Translations under genes and position numbers: made by a program
Notes under the pieces: generated by a model
What the model was told of the DNA's origin: nothing
What the model saw: the letters and a program-made list of their open reading frames with translations, nothing else
Databases searched by the model: none
In this document: piece by piece, positions 46,701 to 56,403 of the stretch
Layout of the letters: the number at the start of each line of letters is the position of its first letter
Numbering within the stretch: the stretch's first letter is position 1
Origin: Acanthochromis polyacanthus
Taxonomy: Eukaryota; Chordata; Actinopteri; Pomacentridae
Assembly: GCF_021347895.1 (NCBI RefSeq)
Contig: NC_067122.1
Location: forward strand, 34,008,215 to 34,072,214
Direction of reading: 5' to 3'
DNA: 64,000 nt

Positions 46701-46806
46701 CACAATCAAAATACCAATGTCCAAGACTTATGAGCAATTTCAAAAAGACATGGACTTTGGCATACTAAACTCTCCTGGTTTTGGGCTTTGTTATTTTGAA
46801 ATATAG
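43713..46806 (+). pseudogene. HECT-type E3 ubiquitin ligase-like gene (G2E3-like), spliced, with lesions
   Basis: Exons with GT-AG borders: 43713-43859, 44010-44135, 44232-about 44388 (no donor found), 44619-44702, 44788-45098, 45197-45378, 45693-45848, 46241-46455 and 46559-46806. A noncoding first exon ends at 43335 (donor GTATGT). The N-terminus has a zinc-ribbon start (MFCPFCG). The HECT fold follows: NVWDGAVRGFRRASFDPSHE, GRMIATSIIHGGPGPGFLGE, then a C-lobe PVSSTCANTIKIPMSKTYEQ with the likely catalytic Cys, ending NSPGFGLCYFEI. Lesions: a frame change and TGA at about 43735-43770, a run into stop in the 44232 exon, and a frame change near 45740. An intronic SINE lies at 45869-46045. The C-lobe exons remain clean. 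Such genes are repeated in fish and are often transposon-linked. Host function is unproven. Confidence 0.75.
45869..46045 (-). mobile_element. tRNA-derived SINE in a HECT-gene intron
   Basis: On the minus strand: GGCGGAGTGGTTAGCAACCA (A box) and CCAGGTTTGAATCC (B box) near the start, with an A/T-rich end. Flanked by GTCTGCCTTATTT (45856-45868) and GTCCGCCTTATTT (46046-46058), a 13-bp target duplication with one mismatch. Confidence 0.8.
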
Positions 46807-46911
46807 TATCAGAATGCAGAAATTATAATGTTCTCTTTTAAGGCAGTTGTTAACATCATTTTGTTCTGTAAAGGTTTCGATACACAGATTCAAAGTTAGA
46901 CTTACGTTTAA

Positions 46912-47654
46912 TTACATATTCGCCATGTTCTTCAGTGTTATATAGTTCTCCACACACGATTCCCAGGTCAATGGCTGCATCAGACCACTCTGTCTCTGTA
47001 GGGCTTCAAAGTGTGCCTGGAGATGGTCATCTCCACATGGACTGCAGGTTGACTCAGTCATAAACTGGCCCAACTCTTCATGTGAAATGGGGAACCCACA
47101 GTCAGTTCCACCAAACCTAGGGGTAATTGTGCACTGCACATCAGTCAGGTATTTACATATTTTTTTCAGTCAACTGTAATGTTGTTTAATGCTGTAACCA
47201 GTTGTTATACCGAATTGTAGTTTGGAAATAAACAATTTTCTGTCACAATGAAGATTAGTAGAGATTATTAGAGTAATGAGCGACAAGAGTTGAATACATG
47301 ATTGAATATTCATTGTAGGGCTAATTATTCTGAAAGCCACTAAACAGGCAAAAGATTAATTGCATTTTCAGACAGTATCTTGGTATTAAATTGATAAATG
47401 CATTTAAAAAAGGCATATATTTCACAGAAACAAACCTGTGAGGCAAGTAGTACATGACATCTGGTTTACCAGATGGACAGCGAGACTGCTTAACAGGTCT
47501 GATGGTATGTGTGTTCCACCTTTCCCTGCATTCATCAAGGTCCTTTTGTGGCACATCCATGAACACAAACCGCACTAGACATGTGTGCTGATGACTGCCA
47601 CTGAAGAGATGTCTCTCCCTCAGATCCTCCATCAGGTCCATCCAGAATTGAGAC
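46912..47654 (-). pseudogene. Integrase-core transposase-like gene, last two exons
   Basis: Minus-strand exons 47654-47436 and 47116-46912 join in phase across a GT-AG intron to give [20 protein letters not shown], then [35 protein letters not shown] and a C-terminal WESCVENYITLK. I recognise this as the end of the integrase-core (rve/DDE-like) proteins common in fish and invertebrate genomes. The upstream exons with most of the catalytic core are not found to the right, where a microsatellite and a Gypsy element intervene. Its stop lies about 105 bp from the stop of the HECT gene, tail to tail. Truncated, so not functional alone. Confidence 0.65.
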
Positions 47655-47799
47655 CTGCAAAAGACTCAAATTGGAGCTGACATTAATTTTTATATTTACA
47701 TTTAGATGTAATAGAAAAATTTGCATTGCAATAATCAAATCATCAAAACAACTGTAAACCTGCACTGCCACAGCTAGCATTTCCTGATTAACATGCATA

Positions 47800-47821
47800 C
47801 ATACATACACACCCACACACA

Positions 47822-47872
<51 letters not shown>

Positions 47873-47915
47873 GCACACACACGTATATGTTCATATATAT
47901 AGATGTAAATGTATA

Positions 47916-47971
<56 letters not shown>
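47800..47971. repeat. (TA)n/(CA)n microsatellite
   Basis: Alternating TA and CA/TG tracts. They continue at 54081-54120 on the other side of the Gypsy element, showing that the element inserted into the microsatellite. Open frames here are artefacts. Confidence 0.9.
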
Positions 47972-47975
<4 letters not shown>

Positions 47976-49408
47976 GCGCCCTCTAGACCCCAAGCCTTTT
48001 TATAAGGTGCGCTCCCCAAGTTCTTTTTTCCAACTATCCAATGGTAAATTAATGCCTATACGTAACAAAGGTTGATGTGCTAGTGTTTTTCTAACTAGTG
48101 AACTCTGCTCTAATACTTGACTGTTCTTATGTATAATATGGATACCCTTTGAGTGAATTGTTAACGTTCTAAAGCACTCTCTAATAGGAACTCAAACACT
48201 GTCAAAGAAACACCAAGTAAGCATTTGATTATTTACTGTGGTAAATGCAATTAAATATATACAAGTATATGAAAAATAAAAAAGCAAGGAAAATAATAAT
48301 TCACTAATATTATTCAAACGCAATACTCGGCACTTTTGGTTTTAAACCACAGTCTGATCCTCTTAACTTTCAGTCAGAATGGCACTCGAATGTACTTTTG
48401 TCCTTTATGATGTTCAAATCATGAAAATTAAACAAAACCAAAAAAATAAAATGGGTACCCTTATGTCAAAACCGTTGCAGGCCTGTTTTCTTCACTCATG
48501 AGCAGTGCAACACTGTTTAGCGCTATAAAAAAAACACACTCACTGCAGGAGCTCCGTTGACGTCGCTGAAGCGACTGGAGATGATGGCGGTGTCAGCAGC
48601 GATGTCGGTAGACGAAACCTCCGGGCCGGCGGCGATAGACGAGACCTCTGCGGCGTCGCTTCGTCGCCAGTAAACGAAACCTCAGTGGTGGCGGCGATAG
48701 ACGAGACCTCTGTGGCGTCCTCGGCAGTAGACGAAACCTCGGTGGCGGCGGCGATAGACGAAACCTCTGCGGCGTCCTCGGCAGTAGACGAAACCTCGGT
48801 GGGCGTCAACGCATAGGTGGTAGACGAAACCTCTGCGGCGTCGCGGCGTCTGCAGTAAACAACACCTCCGTGGCGTAGTCCGGTCGCAGCAAACTGGCCG
48901 GTCTCCCTGATGCACGCGCTGTGGGAGCTCACGTGAGTAAAACCACCAGGTGGCTAGCGTGTGCTACGTTAGCTTTAGCTGCTCCGGTTGTGGAAACGTT
49001 TTTCCAACGTCTCCTCCTCCAACTGGAAAAAATAAACTGCAACACTGGATGAACGGTCGCTGTTAGACTCACTGTCCGTGTGTTCTTTGTGTCCGTTTCT
49101 CCTCCACTTCTTGCCCGTACAGTTCTATTTTCTTTTTTCTCATCCGTCCGTCTTCTGCCCCGCACTCCACCTGTCTCTCCTCTCTCCCTCTCTTTTTTTT
49201 TTTCACTTCCGCATCCGCTCGACCTTTCACACACGGTGACTAATGGTACCATTCTTACATACAGAATTCAACATAATTATTTGTTACTTATAAACACTTT
49301 TTTTTTCATAAACTATGCATTTGACATTAAAATAAATACATAAACGAAATAATAAAACAAGCTTCTTGGTTTTTGTTTTTTGTTTTTGTTTTTTTCAACC
49401 GGGTTACA
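47972..49408 (-). repeat. 3' LTR of the Gypsy element (left copy)
   Basis: Runs TGTAGCGCC to GGGTTACA on the plus strand (TGTAAC to GCTACA on the element's own strand), 1437 bp. It is followed by a pyrimidine run (49409-49417) that is the element's polypurine tract in reverse. It contains 57-bp tandem units (GGCGGCGATAGACGAGACCT...) at about 48600-48810. Confidence 0.85.
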
Positions 49409-49522
49409 TCCCCCCCTTACTAACCGTCTAGATGTCCTCATCAGACGTCAACCTTTTAAGAACTACACCAACATGGAACTGTAAACTGCGTCTGACATTC
49501 TCAAAGGCACTAAAGGGAACAA

Positions 49523-52500
49523 CTAAGTTCCAAACTTGATGATGATACCTCTATGAACTATGGTGATTGGTTGTTCACTGGCCTTGCCAGGTTCATCATA
49601 GGTGAGTCTGAGTACAGGTTTTACTTGTCTCTTTTCTGTTGTTCTTGGCCTCAGCTCTCTGTATGGTTTGGCGTTAAAGCTCGGTTTGGCTCTGGGTGTT
49701 CTAACCGAATTTCTGCTAACCTCCCTTTCCGATTCACAGTCAGAGACTTCTGACTCTCTCTCACCACGGCTTTCAGGATCATCACTATCTGTCTCACCCT
49801 CCTGCTCTGAGTGTTGTGGACTGATGTCCCTGACCAGTTCTTCATCTGAGCTCACTAACTCTCTTTCTGTGACTGTGACCTTTTTTTTCAACAGAGAGTC
49901 TAAATAGTCTCGATAGGATCTACCAGGTCTGTCACTCTCCACCTCTGATGAAGATTCTGCTACTTCACAGAGGCGTTCTTTTGGTTTGTTCGTGTGTTTT
50001 ATTTTTCTGCTGCTTGTTGCTCGCGTTTTAGGCCTAACTGCAACGTCCTCACCACTTTGACCCTTTGGTATCCTCACTGATGGCCCTATAGGTAAGAGAT
50101 GGTCACGATGGATTGTCTTTACACCCTTTTTTCCTCCCTCAGGTGTCACCCGGAAGACAGGTAAGTTTGGTAGCTTGCTTACCACCACATAAGGTGTAGA
50201 ACCCCATCTGCTTTCAAGTTTGTGTTTCCCCTTCAGACCCAAATTTCTCATGAGGACCCGATCTCCCTCCTGGAGGTTCTGCAAACTGATTTTCTGATCA
50301 TATGGTCTCTTATTGCACAGGTGAGTCTTTTCTGCGGACTGATTAGCTAACTCATAAGCTCTTTGCAGGTCACGCCTCAGACCTTCCACATACTGATAAT
50401 GCATCTTTTCCTCACTTTCATCACCTGATGCTCTGAAGCACAGGTCGACAGGGAGTCTCGCCTCTCTACCAAACATCAGGTAATAGGGAGAATACCCTGT
50501 TGCATCATTTTTTGTGCTGTTATAGGCATGCACTGAGGAAGCAACATGTTGACTCCATGATCTTTTCTTTTCCTGACCCAAAGTGGCTAACATGGACAGC
50601 AAGGTGCGGTTAAACCTTTCAGGCTGTGGGTCTCCTTGGGGGTGATATGGGGTCGTTTGGGATTTCCGTATGCCCAAGGTTGTCAGAAGCTCCTTTATCA
50701 GCTTGGATTCAAAATCTCGACCTTGGTCGGAGTGAATCCTCGCTGGTAACCCATAGTGCACGAAATACTTCTCGACCAAGATCTTTGCTACTGTCAATGC
50801 TTTCTGATTTTTAGCTGGAAAAGCTTGGGCATATCTAGTAAAGTGGTCGGTTACAACCAATACATTACTGATGCCTCGTGAGTCGGGCTCCATTGACAAA
50901 AAGTCGATACAAACTAAATCCATTGGACCACTGCTGACAATGTGATGCAAAGGGGCAGCCCTCTTACAAGGAGTCTTTCTTGTTACACACATCCCACAAT
51001 TTCGGACATAGTCCTCCACATCACTGGTCATTCTGGGCCAGTAAAACCTTGCTTGGAGGAGGTCAGCAACCCTCTCCACTCCGAGGTGGCCCATCTCGTC
51101 ATGCAAAGCATGCAAAACACTTCCACGAAGTTCACCAGGCAGCACTAACTGTACTGTCTCCACATTGGATTTCTTGCCAACCCGGCACAGAAGCCCATCT
51201 TTCATCTCCAGACTGCCTGCTTCTCTTTTGAACAACCGTACCTCCGGACTTATATCTTTGCTGCTAGGCCAATCCCCATGCGTCACTGTCCTGATCACCT
51301 GCTCAAGCACATCATCCTTTCTCTGGGCTTTGATCAAGTCAGCTTTCGAGAACTGCTCCAGAGAACTCGGGTGCAACTGAGATGGAAAAGCATATGTATC
51401 AGGAATACAGACCGGTGATGCGCCTAGCTGCTCTACATATCTCGGAGACTCATCTGAACTTTCCCTAACTTGCACCTGCTGACATATGGACTTCACAGCT
51501 GTGGGAGACACGTTCACCCAGTCTCCATCATCTTCAAGGTCAGCAATGTTGTGAGACAACAAGTCGGCATCTACATTGGCTTTGCCCGGCCTATACTGCA
51601 CATCAAAGTCGTATGTGGCCAATGCAGCCAACCAACGATGGCCCGTTGCATTGAGTTTAGCCGTAGTGAGCACATACGTCAAGGGGTTATTGTCGGTGTG
51701 CACCGTGAACTTGGCCCCATAGAGGTAGTCACGAAATTTATCAACGACGGCCCACTTAAGCGCAAGGAACTCCAGCTGGTGTACTGGATATCTCTGTTCA
51801 GGCGAGCTCAACTTTCGGCTTGCAAAGGCCACCGGTCTTAGCCCCTCAGGATGCTCCTGATAAAGCACAGCACCTACCCCTTTGAAGCTTGCATCCGTGT
51901 GCAGGACATACGGCTTCGCTGGATCAGCAAACGCCAACACTGGTGCGTTTATCAGACACTGAATGATGTTCTGGAATGCATCAGTACAAGACTGATTCCA
52001 TCTGTCGTTGAATGGTTCTGACTCTTTCAGGTAAGTTTTGTTCTTGTCCAATCCCTGGTTTCTTCCATGCTGGGTGGGTGCGTAGCCCTTCGTCACTTCT
52101 GTGAGAGGCCGAACGATGGCAGAATAGTTCACTATAAAGCGTCTGTAATACCCACAGAACCCCAAGAACGAACGTAATGATTTTAGGTCTGTGGGCTCAG
52201 GCCACTTGGCAACCGCTTGTATCTTGTCTGGGTCAGTTGCGACACCATCAGCGGACACGATGTGCCCCACATACTTAACTTTCGGCTGACAGAACTGGCA
52301 CTTGTCAAGGGAGAGTTTCAGGCCTGCCTCCTCCAGCCTGTCCAACACCCGCAGGAGACGCTCCTCATGCTCTTCCAGTGAACGGCCAAAGACTATGAGA
52401 TCGTCCAAGTACACGAGCACTTGAAGAAGGTTCATGTCGCCAACTGCTTTTTCCATAAGTCTTTGGAATGTTGCGGGTGCTCCAGTAATGCCTTGTGGCA

Positions 52501-53224
52501 TCCTCTCAAACTGGTAGAAACCCAGAGGACAAATGAAGGCAGTTTTTTCTTTGTCCTCCTCTGCCATGGCAATCTGGTAGTAGCCGCTTCGTAAGTCAAG
52601 AACAGAAAACCACTTACTCCCAGACAAGCAATCTAACGCATCATCAATGCGAGGGGTGGTGTACTGGTCAGGAGTTGTACGTCTATTAAGGGTCCTATAG
52701 TCAATGCACATCCTGATACGCCCATTTTTCTTTCTCGCAACCACTATGGGTGACGCGTACTGACTCCGAGACTCCTTAATGATGCCAGCCTGCAGCAACT
52801 CCTGCAGATGTTTGCGCACGTCTTCGATGTCGGCGGGAGCCAGGCGCCTCGAACGCTCTCTGAAGGGTCGTGGATCAGTCAAGCGAATGTGATGTTCGAC
52901 GTCTCTCGCCAGACCAACGTCCCATTCATGCAAGGAGAACACATTAGATCGCTCACACAACTTTTTGCGTAATCGATCCTGCCACTGCTGAGGTATTGGC
53001 GAATCCCCAAACTGAATTAGTTCTGGGTCTAGCTGTGTGGGTGCGGTCACAGTCTCAACTTCCACCTTTGGCGATGGAACAACTGTATCAACTTGACACA
53101 GTTGGCCTATGACAGTCCCAACTGGGATGACAGTGTCTCTTAGTGACTCATTGTGAACCAACACAGTGAGATGGTTGACTTCAAGCAGTGCAACACTGTT
53201 TAGCGCTATAAAAAAAAAACACAC
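49523..53224 (-). CDS. Ty3/Gypsy pol: reverse transcriptase, RNase H, integrase; long open frame
   Basis: The frame is open for 1233 codons. Reverse transcriptase: residues about 110-320 with VYLDD at 271-275. RNase H: HTDAS near 442-446. Integrase: zinc-binding HHCC at His708, His713, Cys743, Cys746; catalytic Asp774, Asp833 and Glu869. Then a GPY/F-like module (WGSTPYVV) and a charged tail. No gag or protease is present. Residues 1-13 are read from LTR sequence, and the first codon is GTG; the first Met is at 172, inside the reverse transcriptase. The frame therefore lost its 5' part by a deletion that fused pol to the 5' LTR at 53184. The lack of stops suggests a young insertion, but the copy is defective. 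Confidence 0.9.
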   Translation of the reverse strand: MCFFFIALNSVALLEVNHLTVLVHNESLRDTVIPVGTVIGQLCQVDTVVPSPKVEVETVTAPTQLDPELIQFGDSPIPQQWQDRLRKKLCERSNVFSLHEWDVGLARDVEHHIRLTDPRPFRERSRRLAPADIEDVRKHLQELLQAGIIKESRSQYASPIVVARKKNGRIRMCIDYRTLNRRTTPDQYTTPRIDDALDCLSGSKWFSVLDLRSGYYQIAMAEEDKEKTAFICPLGFYQFERMPQGITGAPATFQRLMEKAVGDMNLLQVLVYLDDLIVFGRSLEEHEERLLRVLDRLEEAGLKLSLDKCQFCQPKVKYVGHIVSADGVATDPDKIQAVAKWPEPTDLKSLRSFLGFCGYYRRFIVNYSAIVRPLTEVTKGYAPTQHGRNQGLDKNKTYLKESEPFNDRWNQSCTDAFQNIIQCLINAPVLAFADPAKPYVLHTDASFKGVGAVLYQEHPEGLRPVAFASRKLSSPEQRYPVHQLEFLALKWAVVDKFRDYLYGAKFTVHTDNNPLTYVLTTAKLNATGHRWLAALATYDFDVQYRPGKANVDADLLSHNIADLEDDGDWVNVSPTAVKSICQQVQVRESSDESPRYVEQLGASPVCIPDTYAFPSQLHPSSLEQFSKADLIKAQRKDDVLEQVIRTVTHGDWPSSKDISPEVRLFKREAGSLEMKDGLLCRVGKKSNVETVQLVLPGELRGSVLHALHDEMGHLGVERVADLLQARFYWPRMTSDVEDYVRNCGMCVTRKTPCKRAAPLHHIVSSGPMDLVCIDFLSMEPDSRGISNVLVVTDHFTRYAQAFPAKNQKALTVAKILVEKYFVHYGLPARIHSDQGRDFESKLIKELLTTLGIRKSQTTPYHPQGDPQPERFNRTLLSMLATLGQEKKRSWSQHVASSVHAYNSTKNDATGYSPYYLMFGREARLPVDLCFRASGDESEEKMHYQYVEGLRRDLQRAYELANQSAEKTHLCNKRPYDQKISLQNLQEGDRVLMRNLGLKGKHKLESRWGSTPYVVVSKLPNLPVFRVTPEGGKKGVKTIHRDHLLPIGPSVRIPKGQSGEDVAVRPKTRATSSRKIKHTNKPKERLCEVAESSSEVESDRPGRSYRDYLDSLLKKKVTVTERELVSSDEELVRDISPQHSEQEGETDSDDPESRGERESEVSDCESEREVSRNSVRTPRAKPSFNAKPYRELRPRTTEKRQVKPVLRLTYDEPGKASEQPITIVHRGIIIKFGT

Positions 53225-54080
53225 TCACACACTCACTGCAGGAGCTCCGTTGACGTCGCTGAAGCGACTGGAGATGATGGCGGTGTCAGCAGCGACGTCG
53301 GTAGACGAAACCTCCGGGCCGGCGGCGATAGACTAGACCTCTGCGGCGTCGCTTCGTCGCCAGTAAACGAAACCTCAGTGGCGGCGGCGATAGACGAGAC
53401 CTCTGCGGCGTCCTCGGCAGTAGACGAAACCTCGGTGGCGGCGGCGATAGACGAGACCTCTGCGGCGTCCTCGGCAGTAGACGAAACCTCGGTGGCGGCG
53501 GCGATAGACGAGACCTCTGCGGCGTCCTCGGCAGTAGACGAAACCTCGGTGGGCGTCAACGCATAGGTGGTAGACAAAACCTCTGCGGCGTCGCGGCGTC
53601 TGCAGTAAACAACACCTCCGTGGCGTAGTCCGGTCGCAGCAAACTGGCCGGTCTCCCTGATGCACGCGCTGTGGGAGCTTACGTGAGTAAAACCACCAGG
53701 TGGCTAGCGTGTGCTACGTTAGCTTTAGCTGCTCCGGTTGTGGAAACGTTTTTCCAACGTCTCCTCCTCCAACTGGAAAAAATAAACTGCAACACTGGAT
53801 GAACGGTCGCTGTTAGACTCACTGTCCGTGTGTTCTTTGTGTCCGTTTCTCCTCCACTTCTTGCCCATACAGTTCTATTTTCTTTTTTCTCATCCGTCCG
53901 TCTTCTGCCCCGCACTCCACCTGTCTCTCCTCTCTCCCTCTCTTCTACTTATAAACACTTTTTTTTTCATAAACTATGCATTTGACATTAAAATAAATAC
54001 ATAAATGAAATAATAAAACAAATGAAGTGAGTGCTTCTTGGTTTTTGTTTTTTGTTTTTGTTTTTTTCAACCGGGTTACA
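53184..54080 (-). repeat. 5' LTR of the Gypsy element (right copy, truncated)
   Basis: Matches 48501-49408 of the left LTR closely and ends at the same GGGTTACA. It lacks the part equal to 47972-48500. It has one more 57-bp unit than the left copy and lacks about 85 bp near 53944. The primer binding site and gag that should follow on the element's strand are gone. Confidence 0.85.
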
Positions 54081-54237
54081 TATATATATATACACATGTG
54101 TGTTTGTATTTTTATATATGTATATTTGTTCAAATAACAAAAACAAAACTTTTTTTTCCATTCCGTACATGTAAGAAGTGTTACGAGTGACATCATTGGA
54201 CAGTAACTACTCTATATTTACTCAAGGACAAATTTGA

Positions 54238-55448
54238 AGTACCTGAAGAAGCTCATGCTTAAGGAATACAAGGTTCAACAGAGCTCTGACCTTTGTCAGC
54301 CTGGCTACAGTGCTGAAGAGAAACCTAGGGTTGTTCTTGTTTTCCTCTATTAAAGATGAATAATATGCTGTCCTGGCATTGCGAAGAGCTTTTTTTTTTT
54401 TTTTTTAAATAAATTACTAGGCTACATTTCCAAGCTACTTCCTCTAAATTAATGGAATACCAATTCTTTCCAGCTTTTGGGATGCCTGCTTTAAAGTCCA
54501 CAGCTGGGAATTATACCACGGAGCAGGCCCTCTCTGAGATACAATTTTCCTTTTTACAGGTGCAACACTATCGAGAGTTGTACGCAGTGAGGCTAAAACC
54601 TTATTAACAAAATAATCCACTTCTGTGGGGGTAAAGTTTATTTGCCTTCTATTGTGTCAGTAAATGGTGCTGAATTACATAAAGAGGGTATTAATTCCTT
54701 AAATTTAGTTACCGAATTGTCAGACAGACATCTACTGTAATTACATTTATTCTTGACTCCTATACAATCTATTGTTGTAAATTGAAATGTTATCATAAAA
54801 TGGTCAGAAAGAAGAAGGTTCTGGGGAAATACTGTTAACTGTTGGGTCTCTATGCCATAAGTGAGAACGAGGTCAAGAGTATGATTAAAACTATGAGTTG
54901 GTTTATTTACATGTTGAGAAAACCCAGTTGAATCTAATATTGAATTAAAAGCTGTTGTAAGGCTGTCGCTGTCTACGTCAACATAAATGTTAAAGTCACC
55001 CACAATAATGACTTTATCTGAACTGAGCACTAAATCAGACAGAAAGTCTGAGAATTGAGATAAAAACTCAGAGTATAGGAGCGGGAGGACAATATACAAC
55101 AAATAAAACTGGTTTCTGAGCTTTTAAATCTGGATAAGAGAGGCTAAGAGGAAGATTTTCAAATGAACTGTAACTCGGTTTAGGTCTCTGGTTCATTTTT
55201 AAGCTAGAGAACAGATCGCCACCACTCCTCCTCCTTCGCCTGTGATTCGAGGAATATGACAGTTAGTATAACTAGAAGGAGTAGATTCATTTAGGCTAAC
55301 ATATTCTTCCTGCTGCAACCAGGTTTCAGTCAAACAGAACAAATCAATCTGGTGATCAGTCATCAAATCATTTACGAACAGAAATTTAGATGAGAGAGAT
55401 CTAATATTTAACAGACCACATTTAATTGTCCTGTCTCTTCATTCCGTT
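54238..55448 (-). pseudogene. L2/Rex1-like LINE endonuclease region
   Basis: Minus strand: [17 protein letters not shown] near 55330, VIIVGDFNIYVDVDSDSLTT near 54985, HTLDLVLTYG and SDHFMITF (catalytic Asp-His) near 54860-54800, and the linker [20 protein letters not shown] near 54370. This is an apurinic endonuclease domain plus linker, in the order expected upstream of a reverse transcriptase. It stops at about 54238. Its N-terminal part is displaced to 61567 by the L1 insertion. Confidence 0.75.
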
Positions 55449-55617
55449 GAAATAGTGGTATTAAGACTTCTGGGAGGCACGTGACCTGCAGACAAGATGG
55501 CTGCGTAGCTCAGTTGCTCTTGCCCTCCTCCTCCGAACTTTTGCATATTATCCATCTTTCTCGCATCGCTAACTGAACAACTCCTTGCCCGGAATATCCA
55601 CAACTTCCGAGTACACG

Positions 55618-56403
55618 ATGGCTGAAGGTTTGAGAAGCAAAGTCGGGTCTGACCCCCTGAAAGACGACGAAAAGCTTGAGACATTTAAGCTAGCTGTATC
55701 GTCCATGCTAACTTCCGCAATGAAAGAGCAGCAGATCTTTATTGAGAAACAGTTCGCGAAATTTGAAGAACAGCTGGACAACATAAAAACAGAGGTAACG
55801 AAGAACTCAAACGAAATTAAGAAGCTGAAAGCAGACCACAATGGGCTCTCCTCACAGCTGTCTAAATCCGAGCAATATCTCCAAACTACCTGCTGCAAAC
55901 TTGAAGCAGGCTTGGCGGAGTTGGAGGACAGGTCCCGCAGGGATAACGTTCGCATTATCAACCTGCCAGAAAAAGTTGAAAACGGCGATGCAGCGGGATT
56001 TGTTTCATCCTCGCTCATCAAATGGTTTCCCTCTCTTACTGGTATGAAGATGGAGGTGATGCGGGCACATCGTATAGGACCAGAGCGCAACACCGGATCC
56101 CGCACCCTGATCTGCAAGATGCTGCGTTACACAGACTGGGACCGCATCCTGAAGGCAGCCAGAGGCTCTCGGATTGATGTCAACGGCAAAGAGATCCACT
56201 TTGCAGCAGATTACAGTAACTATACCATCAAACGGCGCCGCTCATTCTCTCAGGCAATGGAGACAGCGAGGAAACTTTGCTTCATTCCGTTCCTGATTTA
56301 TCCGGCCAAGTTAAAGCTGTGCCGCAGGTCAGAAGTGCACCTCTTTGAGAGCCAGGCAGAAGCTGAAGACTTCCTCGGCGCTCAGACCCGGACGGCGGAC
56401 TGA
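55618..56403 (+). CDS. L1 ORF1 protein, uninterrupted
   Basis: From ATG 55618, about 261 residues. An N-terminal coiled coil (residues about 35-105, with repeated Lys/Glu heptads) precedes the RRM-like core (RRDNVRIINLPEKVE) and the C-terminal domain (IHFAADYSNYTIKRRRSFSQ). This is the L1 ORF1p layout: a trimeric RNA chaperone that coats the element's RNA. The frame is intact although ORF2 is not. Confidence 0.85.
   Translation: MAEGLRSKVGSDPLKDDEKLETFKLAVSSMLTSAMKEQQIFIEKQFAKFEEQLDNIKTEVTKNSNEIKKLKADHNGLSSQLSKSEQYLQTTCCKLEAGLAELEDRSRRDNVRIINLPEKVENGDAAGFVSSSLIKWFPSLTGMKMEVMRAHRIGPERNTGSRTLICKMLRYTDWDRILKAARGSRIDVNGKEIHFAADYSNYTIKRRRSFSQAMETARKLCFIPFLIYPAKLKLCRRSEVHLFESQAEAEDFLGAQTRTAD

Noticed and set aside
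47535..48005. Long Tyr-Ile repeat open frames on both strands
   Set aside because: Produced by the (TA)n/(CA)n tract; only the 47436-47654 part is a real exon, in its own frame.
48540..48932. Repetitive 130-codon frame as a gene
   Set aside because: It is read from the 57-bp repeats of an LTR, and the equivalent frame in the right LTR differs in unit number.
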